Origin: Trissonchulus latispiculum
Lineage: Eukaryota > Nematoda > Enoplea > Enoplida > Ironidae
DNA length: 64,000 nt
Reading direction: 5' to 3'
Assembly (NCBI GenBank): GCA_030248195.1
Contig: JASAND010020000.1
Location: 19,597-83,596, forward strand
The notes under the pieces were generated by a model. The model saw only the letters and a program-made list of their open reading frames with translations. It was not told the origin of the DNA and ran no database searches. Below, one piece after another: positions 28,847 to 40,140 of the stretch. Position numbers and translations under genes: made by a program. Positions within the stretch are counted from its first letter, which is position 1. Each line of letters opens with the position of its first letter.

Positions 28847-30819
28847 GGTGGTGATTCCCTTTGGTCACATAAATTTTGCACCATTATTACTCATTCATTA
28901 CTTGGAGTTAAGAAGTCATTTTTATATCAAAATGTAGCTTGACATTTTCTCTTTTTAATGCATGCCATGAAACTAAGGTTGCTGTTCTGAAATATTTTTA
29001 ACACATTTTAGAAGAAGTATAATTTTCCAGAATTTTTGCAGACTCAGGTAAATTTTTTCGCGAGACATCGGTTATATATATCATTCGATACCTCCATCAA
29101 ATAGCTGGGGAAGATTTTTTATTTATTGTGAAATCGCTCTTCGTTATAGAGAAATAAGCTTGAAATGTGAGCTTAACCTGGATTTTGCCTACTTTTTCCA
29201 AATTTGTCGAGCGATTACATTAGCTGGAAAGCAGCAATCGGGGCAACTAAAAAATCGTCCCTGGGTATATTTGTGCAGAACACATTTGTTCAGTAGCAGC
29301 CCTCCAGATTGCATGGTGAATGCTCCACAATCTTTGGAAAAAAATTGGTCGTGGTTTTGCAAAAACTACATTTTTTATGATAGCAGCCTACAGGATAGCA
29401 GATGGAAGACGATCATGCTTCGGATAATTTGTCCCTGTGAGACCTTCAGATCGACGCCCTTAGTTTGATTTTACGGCTTGGGTAGTTCAAGAAATGTTGG
29501 ATTATTTGATTTCTGCAAAAATGACAAGTTTTCGACGCCAAAACAAGAAAATCGGCTATATCTCACGGTAAAGAAAAGCTAGAAACTTGCTTTAAGGTGG
29601 TGATTCCTTTTGGAGACATCAACTTTGAACTCTTATTACTCATTCATTACTTGGAGTTAAGAAGCCATTTTTATATCAAAATGGAGCTTACGACTTTCTC
29701 TTTCTAATGAATGCAATGAAACTAACTCCAGTTCTCGGAAACTATTTAAATGGATTTTAGAAGTACTTTAATTTTCCAGATTTTTTGCAGACTAAAGTAA
29801 ATTTTTTTGTGAGGCGTCGGCTACATCATTCGATTCCACTATCAAATAGCTGGGGACCCTTTTTTAATTATCATGAAATCAGTTTTCGTTATGAAGAAAT
29901 CAGCTAAAATGTTTGCGCAACCTGGATTTTGCCTGCTTTTCCCAACTTTAGCATGCGGCCACCTTAGCAACAAAGCAGCAATCGGGGCAACTAAAAAAGG
30001 GTCCCTGGGTATTTTTGTGTAAAACATGTCTAGTAAGTGTCAACCTTCTAGCTTGCATAGTAAATGCTCCACAATCGCTGGAAAAAATTTGGTCATGTTT
30101 TTGCAAAAACTACATTTTTTATGATAGTAGCTCACGGGATAGCAGTTGGAGGATTATCATACCACAAATGATCGGCCTCGACGAGACCTTCAAGTCGACA
30201 TCCTTAGTTTAATTTTACTGCTTTTGTAGCTCAAGAAATCTTGGATTATTTGATTTCTGCAAAAATGACAAGTTTTCAACGCCAAAATAAGAAAATCGGT
30301 TATATCTCAAACTAGAGAAGAACTAGAAAGATGCTTCCAAAAGCAAAACTGTAGAGCTCAACGAGATCTTTCAACTGAGTATAGTCATAACTATGCAGCT
30401 GCAGGTCAGCTGTAAAAAATTGGCAGAAACCATCCTGAACGGAAATCTCGAAATTTTGAAGCGGGATTGCGCGGAGGGAGTTAGAACACCAAATGAACCC
30501 ATTTTGGAAAGTTTCATCAAATTTCATCTTGGTTTGAGCCGTCAACCAACAATATGTGCCCAAAAGGAATCACCACCTTAAAAGGCAAAAATGTGAAGCT
30601 CAATGAGGTCTTTCAAATGAATATAGTCATAACTGTATAGCTGCTGCCAAGCTTTCAGAAATTGGGAAAAACCGTCCTGATCGGAAATCTCGAATTTTTG
30701 AATCGGGATTGCGCGAAGGGTGTTAGAACGCTAAAAGAACGCACTTCGGAAAGTTTCATGAAATTTCAACTTGATTTACGCCGCCAAGTAACAATATGTG
30801 TCCAAAAGGAATCACCACC
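28847..30819 (+). mobile_element. TTAA-type element (outer, interrupted copy)
   Basis: Starts GGTGGTGATTCCCTTTGG after TTAA (28843-28846) and ends GGAATCACCACC before TTAA (30820-30823). It is split at about 29595 by an intact sister copy. Its empty target exists at 37499-37502, where the repeat reads without interruption through a single TTAA. No transposase is evident; the superfamily is not assigned because the ends do not match the usual piggyBac CCYT start. Confidence 0.8.
29596..30577 (+). mobile_element. TTAA-type element (intact inner copy, 982 bp)
   Basis: TTAA at 29592-29595 and 30578-30581, terminal GGTGGTGATTCCTTTTGG and CAAAAGGAATCACCACC. Inserted into the outer copy: cttgctt before it and aaaaggcaaaaatg after it rejoin to match the corresponding part of the inner copy. 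About the same length as the copy at 58928-59913. Confidence 0.85.
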
Positions 30820-31855
30820 TTAATAGTACCTGAATGCGTTAAACCAATACCCGGCAGGATAATAAATTGCAGTTATATTGTCGCTACAGTTCACAACATT
30901 CTTCATTCCCGAAGGGCCTTGGACATTTTAAAATCATCCATGCATACTCTTAGTATGATGTTGGGAGATTTTACCAGAAAATGTTCAGCGTTGAGGTTAC
31001 TTGAATTGAAGAGCCTTTACAGCTACCAAATTGCTGCATTCCCGAAGGGCCTTATGCATTTTGAAAAAACCTAAAATATGGCTGTTATTGCGGGTAACAG
31101 ACTTGCCAATCTGCCTTGGAGCAACTTTTGTATGAAACCTGATTCGTTTATGTTGCAGCTTGCTCCCAAGCAACAATTTCCCTCAAACTAAGTGTAACAG
31201 TTGTCTTACAATCTCATTGAAAACCTGCCGGTGATTCCAGATATGGAATATCCGGCAGATTTTACACGTAAAACATAGACGAAAATGTCAAAAACCTGCC
31301 GGATCTGGCAGGTGCATTTTTTGCAGGCAGCATGTTCAAAAGGTTGTCCAATATATTTATAACGCTGTTCTGAACAAAATGGCATTTTATTGTCAAGATG
31401 ATCTTAGCATTATGTGTAATAAAAATGGTCATTTAAAGATTGTGGATTCTGGAATAGAATAGGCTTCAGTTAGGAAATGCCTTCAGAGCATGACTAAAAG
31501 TGTTAAGCCCACGAATAAGGGCGAATTTTTCGATTATTGGGGAACGTTCAATCTACTACGGACCGGCCATGGAACGGAAATGAGAATGAGCTTGAAGAAC
31601 CTAAATGCTATACTATTTGTGCTCTGTATGTAGGTATGTGTACTGTGTTTCCTGACATTGCACGAGGCATGTACCAATTTGGAAATTCGGATAGCATTTG
31701 ATGTTTCAATTCTAAATTCATTCTGTTCAGTCTGGGGTTCACTCGACTCTTCCTGCAGAGGCACCATGGTCTCACAAAGTGGGCAGTCTCGGGTCAACCC
31801 GTAATTTAACAGAACACGTTTATACCTTTATAACAAACCATAAATAAATGCCTCT

Positions 31856-32520
31856 TCTGTGGTTCGCTTGCATTTTATGTGACATTTTCGGTTACCTTAG
31901 AAGATTCACGGTTCCTTCACGGATTGTCAGTTTTAATGATTGCTTCTTAATTTCATGCTAATTAACATTAATAGCAAAGCTTAAATTTCCATAATCAAAA
32001 CCAGCACACTTTTCTCTTTCTAATTATCCAAAAATAATTACCTGTTCTGTGGTTCGATTTTATTTTACACACCGATTTTTCAACCACATGTGAAGACTTC
32101 AGTGCAACTGCCAAGTTTCACTACCTTTAATGGTTTTCCGTTAATTGCTTAATAATTAACATTAGTAATCAACTTAAAGGTTATATAATTAAAATCAGCA
32201 CATCCCCCTCTTTACATTTACCAAAAAATAATTACCCTTTCTGTGGTTCGTTTTTATTCTGCAAGCCATTCTTTGTTACATATGGGAGCTTCGGCTGGTC
32301 CATCGAACTGTGACTGGTTTTAGTGGTTTTAATTGAAGTTTCATACTAATTAACATCAATAACTAAGTTGAAACTTTCATAATTAAATACAGCAGGTCTT
32401 CCTCTTCATGTTTAGCAAAAAATATTTAGTAGTTCTGTGGTTCGATTTTACTTTAGAAGCCGTTCTTTAACTTTATAGGGAGAGCTCGGCTCGTCCCTCA
32501 AAACATTAACAAGCTTTCTT
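31856..32520. repeat. Diverged tandem repeat, period about 192 bp, ~3.5 units
   Basis: The phrase tctgtggttcg recurs at 31856, 32046, 32240 and 32434 (spacing 190, 194, 194). Each is followed by an Ala/Thr-rich run (ttttattttac-type), a pattern of actttaa..gttttaatg, then ctaattaacattaatag and finally tttctctttc..aaaaataatta. Units differ by many substitutions, so this is an old satellite-like array. Confidence 0.72.
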
Positions 32521-32739
32521 AAGCTTTGGATCTGCTGTTAGTTTAGCTAAAGTAAATGAAACTTAAAGGAAATTAATTATTTGAAGTTGGGTTTTTGTTT
32601 AATGGTCTTGTAGTTGTTTCATGTTTTACCTACTTCGTACCTAATCGTATTAGATTGTTGTCTTTTGTCATTGTAATTTTGTGGGCTCGTACCTACAGTA
32701 ATCCAACAATTTAAATGTACCTACCTAATAGCAGTCTTT

Positions 32740-33560
32740 TATATAGGGTCCCCTCTGGGACAGGTTTACACTTGTTTTCCTCAAACGAGAAATTAAGGTT
32801 CACCTTAATTTCTCGCCTGAATGCGTTGAACATCTGTTGTCCATTTCTTACATTTTCTTTAACAATAGGGAAAGGGATTAAGTTAATTACCCTTTCCCAC
32901 TTTGCGTAAACACTTGAGAAAAGGCGGTTCTCCCGCCCGATTCTTATCAGCGTAATCATTGCAATCATGGCTTCATGACCCAATCAGAATCATTTGTTAC
33001 GCGCCCTTTTTGCGCAAAGGCAATTTCGGCCAGTCAGAAGAATGATTGCCGAAATTGCCGTGATTGACAGGTAGACACTCTTTTCATCTCAGTCTTACCT
33101 TGTCTCTTGACGTGTACGGCCGCTTTTTGGCCTCTCCCTTCTCCCCCCAGTTTTCTATAATTCTAGGGCGTTACTATGCCCAAAATTCCCCCCACTCCGG
33201 AAAGGGGCTAGTGTTTTAACTTTGGGATTACATTTTGGGGATTACATGCTTCGGGGGTTTAAGATTTTATTTCCCACCTTTAGGCTCTATTCCCCATTTT
33301 GCTTTGCTTTTCATTCTCCTTGTTTTTAAGCGATTTCCCTCTTTTTCTGGGAATCGCTTCTGAGAGCATAAAAGGAATCAGAGGTCCTCTATTAAAATAA
33401 TCCCCTGAGAATCTCCGTTAAAATAATCTTATTCATTGTCGTGATAAATGATTCTGATTTAGTAATATTTGTACGATATTACCTGGGTCACGTGGATTTC
33501 CGAAAGGAAATCCACTGAGAAGCTTGGACTTTTGGGAACCCTCCCAAAAGTCCCTAATTT
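32740..33560. other. Island of stem-loops
   Basis: Six inverted repeats in about 800 bp: 32786-32815 (14-bp arms, 2-nt centre); 32868-32898 (GGGAAAGGG with CCCTTTCCC); 33019-33059 (GGCAATTTCGGC arms, 17-nt loop); 33328-33359 (AAGCGATTTCCC arms, one bulge); 33492-33515 (GTGGATTTCC stem closed by GAAA); 33526-33553 (12-bp stem, ACCC loop). Five are perfectly paired. No coding frame explains them. Confidence 0.75.
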
Positions 33561-33712
33561 CACGCTCAAATTCACATTTACTTAATTTTAAAGCACAGAA
33601 CGCACTCTCAAACTTTCACCACACCTTCCAAAATTCTCAAACTTTCTAATTGGCTTCTTAGGGAGACTTCCTGGACCCAGGAAATATCAAATGGTTAAGA
33701 CCTTTTAACTAA

Positions 33713-35502
33713 GGTTTTAACCCATTTGATTCAGGTTCTAACCATTACTTGCCGGTGATTTCCTGCTACCTGCCTGGATCCCTCTGCCTTGCTGCTCCCC
33801 TTGGATCCTGCTGCTTTACCTGCCCTGGATCCTTGCTGCTCTCCCAGGATTCGGCTGATCCCTGACCCCTTGGATTCTTGCCTGGATCAGATCTCGGAGC
33901 CTCGTGATTCGTCGGTGTGAGGAACCTCGCCGTTCCCCCTGGCCCTTGCTGCTCTGATCGGTCCCGAGGATCCACTTCCGTCCTGCTCTCCTGGCCTTCC
34001 AGGACCTTCAAGCCGATTCCTGCTTCTCTCTGCTCCGGCTATCTCAATATCGCTAAGGTGCTTTTCTGTGAGTAGAACTTTTATTAGATTTTAACAGGGA
34101 AAAACAGTCTGCCAGGGCTGGATAGAGTGCACAAGACCTGCCATCATTCAGGGTGATTTGTCCGACACCCTTTGCTGCATCTTGCTTCTATTAGGGTGAT
34201 TTGTCCGACACCCAACTGCCATTCTGACTATCTGGATCTTGCCGTGCACTGCTATCCCCCCTGGTTGAGGCTTGCTCCCTCGATCCTCCGACGACTGCTT
34301 CTCAAACTTCAGCCGCCTCTCGGCTTTAAGAGCCTGCTTCAAGGCTGCCAAACTTTAGGATTGTGGGTTCGGAGTTGGGACCACCCCGAAGAAGATAACA
34401 TTGAAACAAATTGACTCTTTTTCACTGTTTCTTTAAAGCTATGTCTCTTTCTTTAATCAAACTGTCTGTCTTCTGTAAATCGTGCCTTTGAGGGTGCAAA
34501 ACTATTTTTGTACTGCAATTTCTGGGGAAGTCTAAAAGACCGTCTTGCTTTTAGCATTCGGCCGCTTCTTTAGGCAGGAAGTAGGATATTAGCTTCTGGC
34601 TGTCTTCCGAGCGGGCAGTTGGAACTAGTATCTAGAGCCTTGGGAAGGGTGGAAATCTGTGCGATATTGACTGTTTTATAACCTGAACAGCATATAGGAC
34701 ACAATTTGCATATAGGCAGACCTCCTCGAATCTTAGGTTCGGTAGACAGAATATAGTGATTCGATAGTCTAGAAACTGCGCCAGATCCTGCGATATATTA
34801 TTAATTCATTGTAGGTTTCAGGTTAACTTAAACTTAATTTAATTTCTTGGTAAATTTGGGTTTACGAAAGACTGCTGATTAGGGACCTAAATTAATCATA
34901 TAACATAAATTAATCCCTTTCTGGCAAAGGTACGAGCCCAGGATAATCTGTAGAGTGTGACTTGAATTAGTTTGCTTGTCTGTTTGTCTGTCTTTGAATT
35001 TGCTTTGACTGTTTTCTACTGTTGTTCCACATCTGTGCTTTTGTCTTTTTCATTGCAATTGATTATCCGTACCTCTTTTATCTTTTCTCTTAAACTCAGT
35101 TGTCTCTATCCTAAAGTTCCTCGTTTGCGTATAATCTCTTGTTCATTAAATTAGTAGCTTGCACTTCTGATTTCTTTAGGCCTAGTTGACTAGTTAGGTC
35201 AGCTTTAGCTTTACTAGGTAGGAGTTGAGTATTGGTGGACTTGCGGTTTAAGGTTAATATTGGGGGACTTGCGGTTTGAAGTTTGTGTTGGTGGACTTGT
35301 GGACTAGGCCTTTGCCACTGTTGGTTTCTCGAGCGCAGAGCGAAGAGAAACCCAGGATTGTAACCAATGTCAGCGTGGCCCCGAGTGTCAAAGCAGATAC
35401 ACACGTCCGATTCCCGATCACTTATCCAGACATCCTTAACCCAATCTTTATTCCAGATGCCATATAATAAGAAGCATAACCTGAATCAAATGGGTTAAAA
35501 CC
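33713..35502. mobile_element. Candidate 1.8-kb element bounded by 25-bp inverted repeats
   Basis: GGTTTTAACCCATTTGATTC with five more bases (33713-33737) is perfectly complementary to 35478-35502. The interior is GC-richer than its surroundings from 33740 to 34400, with a direct repeat gggtgatttgtccgacaccc at 34151-34170 and 34194-34213, and a hairpin ggtttctc..gagaaacc at 35323-35352. Open frames within are short and unlike known proteins. Target duplication is not evident. Confidence 0.45.
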
Positions 35503-35503
35503 C

Positions 35504-36310
35504 AAGTGGGTTATACCCGACACATACATTACAGATGATAACGATTACGCAATATTTATATAACAGTACGTCTACCTTATAGTCAGAAATAGATATATAT
35601 AGAAAAAATACAAAAAAATAAAGTTTTCACTGCAAAACAACTAAGTTTTTGTTTGTTCCTAGATTCGACATAAAATCTAAGTTCTCAAAATAGAAGTGCT
35701 TCCTCAGAATAGTCGTACTACTATTTATTTAAATACAGGGAAAAATGCATTCACTGTGCTTTCAATTCACTTTTAGAAATCGCCTTGAAACCCCTTAATG
35801 GAAGTCTAGTTACATTGGAGTTTAACCACCCCTAAATACACAGCGTACACTGACAGTCCAGTTTCATGAGAATGTAGCTCTGCACACCCAAATACTCTAG
35901 ACTAACAAATCCTGTGGGTAGCAAATATAAGGGACTTAGGAAGGGGGCAGGAGTGAGCATGGATAAAATGTTTCTCTTTACCATGTTTTATACATTTTGT
36001 TTAAAGTTAAATATAAGTAATAAACAATAACGCAATTCATGGTTAAATAATGGTTAAGTTGCTAAAATAAGAACTTATGAAATAGGTACCCTCTTTTCAC
36101 TCCGCAAGCATTTAATTTCTCCTGTCTATTTGGGCCATATTTCTCTATTCATCTGTAACCCAGTTCAATCCTCTTTTCAGATACGTGGAAATAATTTTAC
36201 AGAATTGCTAATGAAAATTTGCAGAATTGCGCATGGAAACTGTTAAATGGAAATTCTTAAATTCATTCCACAAAATCTAGAAGCCCGAACTTAGAATCAA
36301 GCAATTGCAA
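35504..36310. other. Unassigned DNA
   Basis: AT-rich, no supported gene; only scattered short A/T runs. Confidence 0.3.
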
Positions 36311-36315
36311 ACACA

Positions 36316-36530
36316 TACAGTAAGATCCGTGAAGCACTTTACGATCCCCATAAGGTGGACCATCCCGGATCGGGCACGCACTAAACCAGGCTGCTTGGTT
36401 CGACGCTTTTCAAACAAACCCAGGATTGTAACCAACTTGCTACAGTAAGATCCGTGAAGCACTTTACGATCCCCATAAGGTGGACCATCCCGGATCGGGC
36501 ACGCACTAAACCAGGCTGCTTGGTTCGACG
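36316..36530. repeat. Direct duplication of a 90-bp GC-rich sequence
   Basis: 36316-36405 and 36441-36530 are identical over about 90 bases, from tacagtaagatccgtgaagc to ggctgcttggttcgacg, period 125. The separator contains aaacccaggattgtaacc-like sequence that also occurs near 35348-35370. It is not a tRNA or 5S gene that I can recognise. Confidence 0.8.
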
Positions 36531-36679
36531 GATATAAGAGTTGCTTTGGCTTCTCGCGTTCACCTGGCTGTAGTGTTTCAGTGTACCTCTCAGTCTCAGC
36601 TACAGTAGCCCATAAGTTAAAGTTAATCTTTGGTGGACTCTTTAAACCTTTTACTCTTATCCAATTTCACTACATATGC

Positions 36680-37590
36680 ACCTGCCGGTAATTCCATATA
36701 TGGAATATCCGGCAGGTTTTACACGCAAAACATAGACGAAAATGTCAAAAACCTGCCGGATCTGGCAGGTGCATTTTTTGCAAGCAATCCGTGTAAAAGG
36801 TTGTCCAACATATCGATAGCACTGCACTGATGAAAATTACGGTTTATTTTCAAGATAATCTCAGCAATACTGTACCTGCCGGTTATACCATATATGGAAT
36901 ATCCGGCAGGTATAATATTACTAAGATCATCTTGAAAATAAAATGCCATTCTACTCAGAACAGCGTTATAAATATTTTGGACAACTTTTTGAACATGTTG
37001 CTTGCAAAAATTGCACCTTCCAGATCCGGCAGGTTTTTGACATTTTCGCCTATGTTTTACATGTAAAACCTGCCGGATATTCCATATATGGAATAACCGG
37101 CAGGTTTTCAATGAGGTTGTAAGACAACTGCTGCACTTAGTTTGCGGGAAATTCTTGCTTGGGAGCAAGCTGCAACATAAACAAATCAGGTTTCATACAA
37201 AACTTGCCCCAAGGCAGATTGGTAAGTAAGAACAGCCATATTTTAAATCGTCGTCTCACAAAATGCTTAAGGCCCTTCGGGAATGAAGCAATTTGGTTGC
37301 TGTAAAGGCTGTTCAATTCAAGTAACCTCAACGCTGAACATTTTCCGGTAAAATCTCCTAACATCATACTAAGAGTATGCATGGATGATTTTAAAATGTC
37401 CAAGGCCCTTCGGGAATGAAGAATGTTGTGAACTGTAGCGACAATATAACTGCAATTTACTATCCTGCCGGGTATTGGTTTAAGGCATTCAGGCACTATT
37501 AAGTAACAGCTCTTACACAGCTTTGGGCATGCGGGAAGAGTATAAACTCATCACATTTCAGTTGTAATTTGAAATCTGCACAAATTAAAA
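36680..37590 (-). repeat. Repeat copy B (CCGGCAGG family) with foldback and empty TTAA site
   Basis: 36680-37105 is a large imperfect inverted repeat: arms from each side carry tgtcaaaaacctgccggatc and gttgtccaa..at, and three 38-bp palindromes sit at 36680-36717, 36874-36911 and 37068-37105. 37106-37590 is the reverse complement of the right and left parts of copy A, reading uninterrupted through TTAA at 37499-37502. Confidence 0.8.
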
Positions 37591-38718
37591 AGTTGCTTGC
37601 ATTACCGGGAACGGTTCTTCTGAGTCCATTTTTCCACAAATCCATTTCAAACTTTCAGCAGTGGTAGCTGGTGTTAAATAATAGCAATATGTAGAATTTG
37701 AAGAATCCAATGCTTGGCTTGCGACCTACACGGAAGAAATAAGTTTAAATTTTCAAAATGGTATCATTCATTAACGGTTGAAAATAAGCTCAAATTTTGC
37801 ACAAATGTATAAATAAACCTAACGCAGAGGCAATTTTTTATTTTCTCGATTTATGCAATGTAGAGAATTTTATTCATGTTCAAAAACTTTGAAGTCAATA
37901 TTTCATGGAATATCCGACTGAAGTAAAAACTAAAAAAATTGCCCCTGCGTACCTCTCAAATAAACGTAAATGCAAAATTTGAGCAATTTTGGTTGAAGCA
38001 TTTATGAGAAAAAATAATTTGGAAAAATTTCGCACTAATCGCTTCTACTTTGCGCATATATTTATATTAATTTTAATGTGATTTTAATAAGTTGTGTAAT
38101 GCATTTCATAAAATTATAAACAAATCCAACACAAGCATCATGATAAATCCAGTATAACTCATTTTCGAACGGCTAGTTTTTACTTTGCCATACGCAATGA
38201 TAATGGTCAACGTAATTTTGCCATTATTCAACCGCCTGTAACGTTTGGTAGAAAACACGTACAGAACAGATATGCATATCGTTGTAAAGCTTTTTTATGC
38301 TCTTTTACGTGGTGCACTCGAATTTATCGTACGAAGCTTTAGTTATTTTTTCATTTTTAAGCCGTAATGGTAGCTAGCCAAACACGTGGTCTCTGTTGCC
38401 GAAATTTTGTCGAAACATGACCCGCCATCCAAAGCAACTGCAGCTGGGAGTTCATTAAAATTGAGCAATCGGTCCAAATTTTACATCTATAATCCCGATA
38501 ACGTAATCGCCAGCTTAAAGTGGAATCTAGCGAATTGAAAGATTTATTTGTATTAAGTGGTGTCGCAACCTGTTTCAAACGTCGGCTATAGCACCGGCCA
38601 AGATTAAACTATCTAAAATACCGGTTGATGCAGATATGGTACATACTGATGTTTTTCTTTTGTAACGTACGAAAAATGCCAGTTTTGAGAAGGTTTTGGT
38701 TTGTGTTCTCGGTCTTTT
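37591..38718. other. Unassigned AT-rich DNA
   Basis: No supported gene or repeat seen. Confidence 0.3.
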
Positions 38719-38938
38719 CTAAAACCAGGAACAGGAACTGTGGTTCTAATGAAGGAGGTTCTAACAGGAAAGGAACAAGGGTCTAATCTCCGGAACAGGA
38801 TCAGGAACGGAGATTTATTTTCAACAACAGAAACAGGAATGGGGATCTAACGGCTTTTGTTCAGTCTGTTTCTGAAATTAGATCCCTGTTCCTGATTCTG
38901 TTCCTCAAATTAGATTCTGTTCCTTTTCCTAGTTTTAG
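38719..38938. mobile_element. Short foldback element with GGAACAG/CTGTTCC arrays
   Basis: Begins CTAAAACCAGGAACAGGAAC and ends tgttccttttcctagttttag, so the ends are inverted repeats. The left half has repeated ggaac/gaacagga units and the right half repeated ctgttcctgattctgttcct. Possibly a solo pair of ends of a larger element. Confidence 0.5.
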
Positions 38939-40140
38939 ACACCACTCGAATTCTCTGACAACAACCGCTGTTAGAATAGCTGGAAAACGAATTTTGAAAA
39001 ACACTGCGACAAGTGCAAGAATTTGTTATAAACTTTGTTGTAAAAGTGATTTATTGAAGAAAATGATTAAGTTGTGAAAAGATAAAAGTTAAAAGAAAAA
39101 TAAAAGAGTTAAGCCAGTAAAAAATTATTGTTTTACAAAATTGCATAACAAAACAAGGTATATTATATTTCATGCGGTTTAGAATTTCAATTTAAGTTAA
39201 TCGGTGATCTATAAACGCCTACATATTCAAACCATTCAATTAAAATGTAACTATTTAATTGGAAAGATGCATACCAAACTAAAATTGCACAAACACATAA
39301 ACACATCAATAATGCATTTACAAAGCAAAGCAAAAGGTATACAGTAACGCCATCACATTTACACTACAATTTAACAGAAAATTAACTAAAAAACTAACAG
39401 AACCCGGTACAAACACATTATAGAGATTAAATAAAACAACACTCATAGTTATTGGGCCATTTCAGAGTTGGGCCCAGTCATACCAAACCATCGTAACCAT
39501 ATCTGAAGCTGTTAATCAACAAGAAATTAAGCAAAATTGCTTATAACCGGTATTGCGACTACAAATTTGAACACTAAAAAAGACGGAAAATGATTCATCA
39601 CTATTAATAATCAATATTAACATTTGTTTCCGTTTCCTACAGCGAATGTGATTGTGGCGCAGACTACTTTCACCATTCTTGAAAAATAACCATAATGCGG
39701 GCTCTGCATAAAAATGTTCTAACGTAGATGATTTAGCATTATAATGATTATAATTATAAATTTTTGCAACAGAAAGAACACAAATAGAACAAAGCAGACA
39801 GCAACAGCAGAGCAACCTCATAAAAAGTTCATATACATACATGTTCGCAAATTGATACCGGTTGTTGAGTGGCTCAGTCTTTTCATTTTGATTATTATTT
39901 GGTTTGAATGAATAGGTTTTAGGTTGTGAGGCTAGAGGGATGCGGGCGGCCGGAATCTTAGGTGTAGGTCTACAGGTCTAGGAGCCAGGTCAAGGTCTAG
40001 GTCTAACGTGTAACGGAGATTTGGGGTTGGGGAGAGTAGATGGTTTGGGTTGGACAAAATATAGGATGCTAAAAATAGCGCTATTTTTCAAGCATACACT
40101 GTAAATGTTAAATATTTATCACAAAAATAGACGGATTTAG
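38939..40140. other. Unassigned AT-rich DNA
   Basis: No supported gene. A short block of direct repeats taggtctaggtc-type lies around 39958-40005. Confidence 0.3.

Larger units (their letters stand above)
28700..31340 (+). repeat. Repeat copy A (CCGGCAGG family) interrupted by TTAA elements
   Basis: Left part about 28760-28842 and right part about 30824-31340 are contiguous, in reverse, at 37050-37590. Shared features include ccgaagggccttggacattt, the 38-bp palindrome at 31223-31260 and aacctgccggatctggcagg. The shared open frame (right part) reads KPIPGRI-NCSYIVATVHN then ILHSRRALDILKSS in both copies. Interrupted here by the TTAA element at 28847-30819. Confidence 0.75.

Noticed and set aside
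33766..34011. Antisense 81-residue Pro/Gly/Arg-rich frame
   Set aside because: Collagen-like look comes from repeated ctgctgccctggatcc-type DNA inside the GC-rich segment.
36380..36535. Possible tRNA or polymerase III gene (ggttcgacg)
   Set aside because: No cloverleaf, no A box at the right distance and no T-run terminator after the unit.
36680..37105. CRISPR-like regularly spaced palindromes
   Set aside because: Genome is eukaryotic, spacing of about 194 bp is far too long and flanks are transposon sequence.
36719..37168. 149-residue antisense open frame
   Set aside because: It is formed by the foldback repeat; the translation repeats itself (LSNIIPAGYSIYGI-like blocks) because of the palindromes and no protein family is recognisable.
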